A DNA stretch of 64,000 nucleotides from Thereva unica (taxonomy: Eukaryota; Arthropoda; Insecta; Diptera; Therevidae). Under the pieces are notes generated by a model, which had not been told where the DNA came from, searched no databases, and saw only the letters and a list, made by a program, of their open reading frames with translations. Location: contig OX465282.1 in the NCBI GenBank assembly GCA_949987705.1, positions 63,361,922 to 63,425,921 on the forward strand. The letters run 5' to 3'. The position numbers were made by a program, and so were the translations under genes. This document shows, piece after piece, positions 56,838-64,000 of the stretch (its first letter is position 1; each line of letters opens with the position of its first letter).

Positions 56838-57020
56838 CTAATCCCTCGTGGAACATAGATCGCAGTTAGGTCCCCCTTTTTTGGTATTTTGCCTATAATG
56901 CCTTCTGTTCAATTCTCCGGAAAGGTACAGATTTTCCAAGATAATTCCAGGATTGAATGTGCATCGGCTATGAGGCTTGAGTCGGCTTTCAACAATATTG
57001 GCGGGATGTTTCTCCAACAT
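56838..57020 (-). pseudogene. LINE remnant with a large internal deletion
   Basis: The minus strand matches the RT family at 44962-46473 in two disjoint pieces: the segment equivalent to 45960-46075 (SRLKPHSRCTFNPGIILENL region) and the extreme 3' end (equivalent to 44990-45015). Everything between, including the whole catalytic domain, is missing. The remaining 183 bp look like a 3' end joined to an interior piece. Confidence 0.7.
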
Positions 57021-57024
57021 TGAG

Positions 57025-57340
57025 GAAAAATGGTGGTTTCGTGAATGGGTGTGGGTTCTCTGGTCCCCAAATACGACCGTTTAGTTTATTGATTCCGCTA
57101 GAGAGTGTAAAATGAGCTTCGTTCGTCATCAAAATTTTGTCCACGCACAGTTTTTACAATTGAACGTTTTCAAAGTGAAGCGTTACAATTTCAGGGCATT
57201 CGCTCAGTGTGTATTGACTCATAGCTAAAATGACGTTTTAGAATTGTGTACATTTGTCGAAATCAGCTAAAAATGCCAGGGTTATTCATTGTTGAAATAA
57301 TGGACGCGTAGATGTTGCACAATTGTGCACTTAAGCAATT
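57025..57340 (-). pseudogene. Mariner-type relic, N-terminus fused to catalytic region
   Basis: The minus strand has a terminal repeat (GTGCAACATCTACGCGTCCA, 57300-57320) that pairs in family with the one at 41700-41780. The start MSQYTLSECPEIVTLHFENV follows at about 57222. It then jumps to KILMTNEAHFTLSSGINKLN and GRIWGPENPHPF at 57035-57130, where the family has DEAHFTLSGYVNKQNCRIWG. About 150 residues between the N-terminal helix and the first catalytic box are gone, and the Asp of DEAHF is changed to Asn. It belongs to the same family as 41250-41785, in the other orientation. Confidence 0.8.
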
Positions 57341-57476
57341 TTGCCGGTCCGATAATTCTGAAAGCATAGCTCAGTTTGAGACAAGAGTTATAACAATGAT
57401 TAAGAATAAAATAATAATGCAATAAATTCAAAATTATCGAATTTGCACTTTAGCACTTCTGGCTTTGTACTGTAGA
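57341..57476. repeat. Dispersed repeat Y, copy 1 (inverted relative to copy 2)
   Basis: In inverse orientation the segment 57341-57440 matches 59648-59755, for example ATTCTTAATCATTGTTATAA and CCGGCAAAA. The adjoining TTTGCACTTTAGCACTTCTGG (57443-57476) matches 59810-59843 in direct orientation, so this shared piece is not inverted. Confidence 0.65.
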
Positions 57477-58110
57477 GGTGTGGTACGCCCGATTCTCACT
57501 AGTATGGCCTAAAGTTGGGAAGGGTCCAGAGAACGGCAACAATAGTGGCAACATGGGCCCTGAGAACATGTTCCACGAAAGCCTTCGACATGCTCGTGCT
57601 CCTATTTCATAAATTTCACATCAGTGGAGAAACGGAGACGTCGCGTATGAAAGTTCGACGGCTCCAAGACGTCAGAGAACGTCGGAGCAGTTTATCTAAT
57701 GAGCACTGATTGTTCACTGTCCTGGCAACTCCTAGCTAGTATCTTTCAAGCGGAAGTGTTAGCGGTCCTGAAGGCTTGCAAGGCAACGAACTTAGAACCT
57801 AAAGAAGGATGTAGCATTAGAAGCATTGCTGCTAGCCAGCCAAAAGTGGAGAGCACTGGACACCTGGATTATCTCTAGGGCGACTTGGCCAACTTACAAC
57901 AAAGAAAAAACAATGGGCCTCTTACACAGAATTCTATGAGATATTGGCAGAATCACGGCAATTATGATGGGGCATTCGCCGATAGCAAGCTGCCAACTTC
58001 GCATCCCGTTCAATATCTGTTGCCGTTGCAACGGAGAGACGAACGCGAGAGAAACACTTGTTCACTTCCTGTGTAAATGCCCAGCTTTGGCTCATGAATT
58101 TCTACTTCTT
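57470..58110 (+). pseudogene. LINE RT tail plus RNase H domain relic
   Basis: The plus strand reads VVRPILTSMA (end of the RT thumb) and RVQRTATIVATWALRTCSTK at 57521. Then SIFQAEVLAVLKACKATNL follows at 57738, the E-containing helix of the retrotransposon RNase H domain, and WISRATWPTYNKEKTMGLLH at 57864. After a shift it reads RCNGETNARETLVHFLCKCP at about 58030, the cysteine-rich tail (CRRC-EE--E-HLLC-CPAL). The last clear part of the RNase H core, the DSQAA box, is not seen. An RNase H domain after the RT marks R1-, I- or Outcast-type LINEs. Several stops and shifts make it a relic. Confidence 0.75.
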
Positions 58111-59599
58111 ATTCAATTTCAATATTCGTATATACAAAACTATGATGATCCTCGAATTAAATTGAGTTGAAATTGATCTGAAATTCGAATTAAATTGAGC
58201 TGTCTGATAGACTTGTCAAAACCTCAAACTAAAATATACCACGATATATAGGAAAGTTACATGACAAACCGAACTCAACTCGAACTGAATTTGCATTTTC
58301 GTTCGAGTGTTATATGACGAATCGAACTTGAGTTTTTAGTTGTCATTTAGTGTGGTGAAATTTTTCGTGAAAATGGATAGTTTTTTTTTGTGAAATTAAT
58401 GAATGAATGAATGTATCACGCAAAGTTAAACTTTTTAATAAAACTAACTAACTTCCTACAACTAAACCCTGTTGTAGATAATAACAAAACATAATCACAA
58501 TGTTGGGTTCATTTTTCAGATGCTAGTTATACTCCAGTGCAATTAGTCGAAAAAAGGGCATGAAATTGCATTTCATGATGTACGAAATTTTTTTTTTTTT
58601 TTGGAATTTGTTTGGGTACATCTGACAATGTTAAAACCAAGTTTGTGGGGTCGCAGTGTGTTGGGAAAAGCCGCCATCTTGAAGAAGAGGAAGAGGTCGT
58701 TTATACTAAATAACTAGTTTTCATGCAATTATAGCTGAAAATGATCACTGGCAAGGTGTTGGAGAATAAAATTATCTACAAAATGATCCCTCAACGAGGT
58801 CTGTAAGTTGATTTGGTTCAAAGTTATGGCCGCTCAAAGTTCAACCTTGATCATGAGATTGGGGTTGAATGCAGTTTTTTGCAATTAACTCGTAAGATAT
58901 TAATTTGTGTGGGTTAATGCCGAATACCAAACTTAAATTGCTAGTAATTACCTTTAGAATAAGCACTTAGTCGTCGTTCTCGCTTTTATAGTTTTCGAGT
59001 AATCCAACGATAAAGTTCGTACTGCACATGCCTGAAATAGCTGATAACGCCATTTTTTTTTTATTATTATCTCGATAACTGTTGCTCATATGATGATGTA
59101 GTAAACAGCAGAAATACGGGCATTAAAATATCTTTCAGATGGGCTATTGGCCGAAGCTCTATGTCGTTTCATGTCCGCAAAATAGCGGGTGAAAAGTCAA
59201 CCGCGAAGGTTGTGACACTTCTCGACTAATAACTCGCTTCCAGCAAGTTTCGCGTGTCGGATGAATTAGAATTTTATGTAACTCCCTGAATTATCTATAT
59301 TTTAGGTTATTTAACAACTTTGGAAAATTATAATAATGGGAAATAGTAGCTAAGAATCATCCAACCGCTCTAGCATCCTCCAACGCTTTATTTTTTTTGG
59401 GTGCATTTGGGTGCATTCACTATTGTTTCCTTTATTGTTTAATAAAATTTTAAAAAATGTAATAAAATCTTGTATAAATACATAACATATTTCTTCGTCC
59501 ATTTTCAATTAAAAATTGTTAGCTGTCATTGAAATGTGTGAATTCATATTTTGGCACACTTTGGAACATCGAAGTGCCCTGGGAAATGAGAAAAATTCG
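58111..59599. other. Unassigned stretch
   Basis: Local repetition of a GAATTAAATTGAG unit occurs at about 58153-58200. A T run lies at 58588-58601. No gene. Confidence 0.4.
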
Positions 59600-59843
59600 A
59601 AATGGTATTTGGCAAAGGGCCTAAGTGCAATTTTGACGATTTTTAGTTTATTGCATTTTTGTATTCAGTATTTTATTCTTAATCATTGTTATAATTCTTG
59701 TTTTAAACCGAGCCGTGGGTGCTGAGTTATCCGACCGGCAAAAGTGCTTTTCTGAACAATTCTGTATCTAAAAAAATCTTTAAGGCCGATTTTCTCGAAA
59801 CACATATTTTGCACTTAAGCACGTCTGGCTGTGTACTGTAGAA
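59600..59843. repeat. Dispersed repeat Y, copy 2
   Basis: Contains the fullest copy of this repeat. CCTAAGTGCAATTTTGACG at 59620 and TTTTGCACTTAAGCACGTCT at 59810 look like opposite ends (TAAGTGCAA/TTGCACTTA), so it may be a roughly 240 bp TIR element. ACCGGCAAAAGTGC lies inside. Confidence 0.6.
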
Positions 59844-61489
59844 TTGTAGTAAGGTGGCAGCGCTGGTTAGTGGTTCGGCCGGCATGCCCCACTGAAAAAA
59901 ATTCCTCTAACTTTATGTATCTCTGGTTTTATCAAAAGTTTGCTCAAAAATTTTTTAAGAACGCTTTTTGGACATTTAGTCCTTAAAGAACTGCAAGCCC
60001 TACCTCATGGAATTGTAGACCCCACCTGAAGCTTATTAACTCATTGCATAATAGGCTATATTAAGTTAAAGTTCAATAATGTCAATTGTCTTTTAATTTT
60101 GAAATTTGTTATTGATTTTTGCTTGCTGAGTTTATTTTAGTAGTGCTTTCCACCGGTAAGATCACCACACAAAAATCGAATTCTTGTTGCAAATTAAATT
60201 GAAGTTGTGATAACAATGATTTATGCATCAAAATGAATTAATGGACGTAAAACAAGTGCAGTATCCTTCCTAATGCTAATTAGATTCCAGCAAAGCACTA
60301 ATTTGGCAATAAGTGCTGCTGCTGTTTTCTCCATCTATATTCTGCGCCCTTATGTGCTTAAGCTGTGAAGGGAAACTCTAAATGACACCAGGTGTACAAA
60401 ATTAAGGTCACCCTATTGTTCCCTTGCAAGGAAAAAACAAAAAAAAAATACTCAACATCTTTTTGTTTTTTCCTTGAACCTTTCCTTAAGTCCTTAGTGT
60501 CATTGGTTTTGGCTAGAGGCTGGAGGTAATTGTTTTACTCCTTCAGTTCCACAAATTGATTGTCATTCAAAAGGACATTGGGAAGCAGATCCTGAATAGC
60601 ATGAATGTTCCTGGACTATTCCTCCTGGATTGGATGTCGGTTTAAATCTGTCAATTCCAAAAATAATTTTTCGTCCTTTTTTCTTCTGCATGTCAAGAGT
60701 TGTTCTTCGGCTATATTAGTTTTGCCTATTTTTCGTTCCCTTTTTAAAATTCCGGATTGTTTTGAAGCAATCAAGTAAGGGTCCGTCAAAGCACTTCGTT
60801 CTATTTGAAAATGGGTTTTTATTTATTCATTATCAGTTTGAGCCAAACGGTCGTTCCCGTTCCAAGGTAGCATATTGGAAACTAATCGCATTTTTTTGTT
60901 TCTATTGCATGCGAATTGATAAAGTGTTAACTCAATGAACATTTTCTCAAATGTGATTACGGTTGTGTGTGATTGTGACAGATATTGTGAGATTAATGTT
61001 ATTAGAAACAAAACTTTTGGAGCGTGTTTTATAGTGGAAGTTACATAAATATACACAAAAGAAACACCACAAAAGAAGCATGTTTTGTATCCGGAAATAT
61101 CGCTCCTGAATTTGACAGATGGATGAAAATTGTATGAAAAAGATTCGGAATGTATGTGGTTATGGACATTGTGTAAATGTCTTGTTAGCAAGAAATTATT
61201 GAGAGCATTAAGCTGGAATGTTTTAGAGTTCATAATAATTATTACCCATTTTAAGTAATTATTGCTTTTGGATATTTGATATGAGATTTAAGGAAATTAA
61301 ATTTTGTTTTGTTAAGCAAGGAAATAAAAATATTGTTCTCTTGCTATAATGGATACATGTCTGCAATTTGCCTTCGTGTGTATCTGAAGTCGATAGAGTG
61401 GTGGATTGAAAGCAAGAAATGTTGTATGAATGTTTTTCTTTAAGTAAATATTTTCCGAGTTAATCGTGATTGAATTGTTGTTTTTCATC
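59844..61489. other. Unassigned stretch
   Basis: The minus-strand frame 60823-61233 (136 codons) has no recognisable motif and is A+T-rich. No paired ends seen. Confidence 0.35.
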
Positions 61490-61710
61490 TAAAAATACTG
61501 ATATTTAGAAAAAAATACGCTTTTGTTTTAAAATGAGCAATGAGTAAAAAATAATTTTGTAAGTTTTTATTGCTCCAGTCAATATATGGAAACAACCTAC
61601 GTACCTTTCGAAATCTAAAAAAGCGTAGGAATCTTTACCTATATTTAAAGTTTATTTTTTATTTTTTAGTTCATTTTAAAATAAAACCGTATTTTTTTAA
61701 GCTATATATT
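61490..61710. repeat. Dispersed repeat family X, copy 3, palindromic
   Basis: The block AAAAAAATACGCTTTTGTTT near 61507 pairs inverted with TAAAATAAAACCGTATTTTT near 61677, so this fullest copy is itself a palindrome around TTGCTCCAGTCAATATATGG. That suggests family X is a small fold-back MITE, of which the copies at 11806 and 37059 are halves. Confidence 0.65.
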
Positions 61711-61799
61711 TTATTTTCTATTTGTTAGTCTATTATATGTGTTCCGCCATTTTGTAGTGACCATAATGACACCACACAGCTAATTGTAATCTATTTGCC

Positions 61800-62790
61800 A
61801 TACTATAACCTTGTATAATACAAGCCATGAGCACCAATTGTGTATGTGTAAGTCGGTGGTCCCGGATTCATGCTTTGAAATTGTATGAAAAAGTGGACAG
61901 CAGATTTTTTTTTTTTTGTTTTTTAGTGAAATAATAATTTTAAAAGAAAGTTATTCACTCAATATGCTTGAAAACAATTAAATAAAAACGTTGGCTAAAA
62001 ATTATGAATTTTAGTGCGATTTAGTGTTTTTTAGTGTCTTACAGTGGGCCTATAGTGGTAATCGAACTACCAGTTATTTTAAAGTGATTAGTATCTTCAT
62101 TATGTAAGTTCTTAAAATGTAAATGCAGGAAAATGTGAAAGAAAGTGCTAAAGTTATTGTTTTGATTGCTATTTAAATTAAAGCATATTTAATGCGTTTC
62201 GTTGGATATAAAAACATTCTAGACTGTGGATATAGCAATAAAATCGTCAAAATCTGGATTGGCTTTATATCCAACAAAAAACCTTTATAAATGCACTGAA
62301 CATGCCCCAATTTAAATGGCAATCAAAACAATAGCTTTAGTACTTTCTTTCACATTTTTCTGCACTTATATTTTTAATAATGACCACCGCACAGCATGAA
62401 ACACTCAACATCTTTTTACCTAATGAAACACGACATAACCACCGCGAATGTAAACAAAGTGGCCACCTTTACAATTAACACACTTAATCACTCAATGTTT
62501 TTTTTTTTCAATTTCTTTAATTAAATCACTTGAGGTTTACATGAATATAATAGTTTCTGTTTTAAGTTCATAATTTTTTAGGTATCACTTCACGTTTTGA
62601 TTTAATTATTTTCAGGCATACTGAGCTTTCTTTTAACATAATTATTTCACCAAACAAAAAAATAATTCTACTATCCACTCATACAATTTGACAGCAAACG
62701 GATATGGAACCCGGACCACCGAATTGTTTATATGTGTGTGAGCATGGCATGAGCATGTCTTGTATTATAGAAGGTTATGGTCATACCCTT
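61800..62790. mobile_element. Fold-back element of about 1 kb
   Basis: Outer arms pair: CCTTGTATAATACAAGCCATG near 61811 against CATGTCTTGTATTATAGAAG near 62755, and GGTGGTCCCGGATTCATG near 61855 against the inverse near 62710-62730. Inner arms pair as well: AAATGTGAAAGAAAGTGCTA near 62133 against the inverse at about 62336. The whole unit is an imperfect palindrome centred near 62245. Parts match the palindrome at the left end of the window. Non-coding. Confidence 0.75.
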
Positions 62791-62914
62791 TCATTTAATA
62801 CCCATGTCGTACTACGTTACAGCCTCGAACATACATAGTTATACATAGCCTCGAACAGTATGGATTTTTACGTTATATGTATATGTATTTCATATTAATA
62901 GTCTTAGATGTATC

Positions 62915-63100
62915 CCTAATAAGGCATTTCGCCGGCTTAGCCGATTAATAACACCGGTTCCGCTTAGATCGGATATTCACCTCGCGGAAGATGCACCTGT
63001 TTGTTCCCCTGGTAGACTGGCACTATCTGCGTCACAGTCTTCGTTGGCTGGTTAGCGCGATTCTTTTGTTTCAGGAGGCATAACACTCTGACAAGGCCGT
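62915..63100. repeat. Dispersed repeat, uninterrupted copy of the 21.7 kb repeat
   Basis: CCCTAATAAGGCAT, CTGCGTCACAG and CAGGAGGCATAAC occur in the same order as at 21756, 21855 and 22473. Here nothing is inserted between the second and third motifs. It lies just upstream of the CXC-type pseudogene and may be the 5' part of that element. Confidence 0.65.
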
Positions 63101-63244
63101 CTTCTACTAACCTAGCTGCTAAAAATAACTCATTCAACATCAAACAGCTAAACGCAATGCCAACTGGCTCCTCATGCATCCTACAGACTATCCTTAACCT
63201 ACCACATTCTTTTTCTATCTTCGAGTTAAACTTACTACAAGACA

Positions 63245-63720
63245 TTGCACCAAGGACAAAGATTTGGACCTAGGCGCATTAAAGAGATTAAAGAGGAAAG
63301 GTGGACATATTTTACAGTAGCACTTCAAAGTTACAGGAAATTTAAAACGCCGGTTAGGTTCTATGAAATATTTCTATACGGAGCTCCATCTGAACAGTTA
63401 AAAGTATTGAGACCGGTTCAAGAGTTGTCAGCTTTTCTTGAACAAATGCGGAATGGTACTTTTGTAAAGCCTACCAAGCAGCGCTGTAAGACTAGCATTC
63501 TTTGTACCGACAGTTGATGCTCTGAATGAGCACATTAAGAGAGTTTCTTTACAAACCCAAATGTGGCTTGGGAGCAAAAATATTTGTCCTACTGAAAGCG
63601 GATTAAGAATGAAAATCCGCTGCAACCAAATAAAATGCTGAATATGCCTGCACCAGAAGAACTTCTAAAGATGATCTTTTGCAAAAAAGGATGCGGCGTA
63701 ACTTCTAACTTACAATATTT
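63245..63720 (+). pseudogene. Relic resembling TE-associated CXC-domain proteins
   Basis: The plus-strand frame (63245-63517) ends in a stop, but the next frame continues at 63513: VDALNEHIKRVSLQTQMWLG, then SKNICPTESGLRMKIRCNQ, and then NMPAPEELLKMIFCKKGCGV at about 63640. The order 'H--R---Q-Q-WLG', 'PTE-GW' and 'PPAPEELL--I-C-CK-GC' is that of a tesmin/TSO1-like cysteine-rich protein family found in many insect genomes next to mobile elements. The expected cysteine repeats after GCGVTS are missing. At least two frameshifts and one stop are present. The function of the intact family is not settled, and the identification here rests on motif order. Confidence 0.5.
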
Positions 63721-64000
63721 TCGCTCTACTAGCAATATCAAAAGCAACCTTAAATTCAAGAATGACTGAACTCCGAATTTCACATCAGCCGAATCATCAG
63801 CCATGCCGAACAACAACTTGAAGAAAGTTCTTAAGGATATAATAAATGATGTGGGCAAATATGAGCAGCCCAATTTTTTAAAATAATCTGTTTTATATAT
63901 CGCTCACCGGCCGCAATAGTGGCACAACTCAAAAAATACGAATTTTGAGTTAATGCGCTCTCCAACATTGCAGATTTGTATTCTTTCCAGCAACAACAGC
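63721..64000. other. Window edge, unassigned
   Basis: Possibly the continuation of the CXC-type element. No clear motif, and the window ends here. Confidence 0.3.

Noticed and set aside
60823..61233. 136-codon minus-strand frame
   Set aside because: A+T-driven composition and no recognisable family.
1..64000. CRISPR arrays, operons, Shine-Dalgarno sites or prophage
   Set aside because: No regularly spaced repeats and no prokaryotic gene organisation; the content is clearly eukaryotic.
1..64000. tRNA or rRNA genes
   Set aside because: Looked for A/B-box-like pairs and rRNA-like stretches by eye and saw no convincing candidate; a covariance search would be decisive.

Overview
This window reads as nuclear DNA of a eukaryote, most probably an insect and plausibly a fly. 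It is A+T-rich, has no operon-like gene packing and no long host reading frame, and holds only one exon-like host segment with canonical GT/AG borders. Otherwise it is a graveyard of arthropod-type mobile elements: non-LTR retrotransposons, Tc1/mariner, hAT, TTAA- and TAA-flanked DNA elements, and fold-back elements. The species cannot be fixed from the sequence alone.

The only clearly intact gene is a 331-codon Tc3-like transposase (29566-30561, +). It sits in a complete 1,620 bp element (29202-30821) flanked by TA, with matching 26 bp ends and a second, subterminal copy of the end motif on each side. It is probably young: the ORF is open, D146, D233 and E268 are present with DD34E spacing, and the terminal repeats are nearly identical. 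The best host-gene candidate is a 78 bp exon on the minus strand (48504-48581) with 8 nt of leader, an ATG and 23 basic codons. It suggests that much of the window is a long intron or a 5' flank of a minus-strand gene.

Layout. 1-0.29 kb: end of a fold-back element. 3.1-7.1 kb: a TIR element with a 6 bp duplication, two LINE 3' relics, a hAT-like MITE inserted in one of them, and a TTAA-flanked element. 8.9-9.6 kb: LINE endonuclease relic split by a small hairpin. 11.8-13.2 kb: large fold-back element. 15.6-17.9 kb: three MITEs and a minisatellite. 21.3-22.5 kb: a TAA-flanked hairpin and a Tc1-type non-autonomous element that splits an older repeat. 25.8-28.9 kb: three TIR elements. 29.2-30.8 kb: intact Tc3-like transposon. 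32-37 kb: hAT relic and several LINE fragments. 37.5-41.9 kb: TIR elements, including a hAT shell enclosing a mariner relic. 44.5-46.5 kb: LINE endonuclease and RT relics in opposite orientation. 48.5 kb: host exon. 49.6-58.1 kb: MITE, four LINE relics and two internally deleted mariner copies. 59.6-62.8 kb: repeats and a second fold-back element. 62.9-63.7 kb: repeat plus a decayed gene resembling TE-associated CXC-domain proteins.

The pattern is repeated nesting. At least five insertions can be ordered in time because the younger element carries a target-site duplication or splits a recognisable older sequence. Translations of relics were read by eye. Family names for LINEs are tentative, and boundaries without a target-site duplication are approximate.
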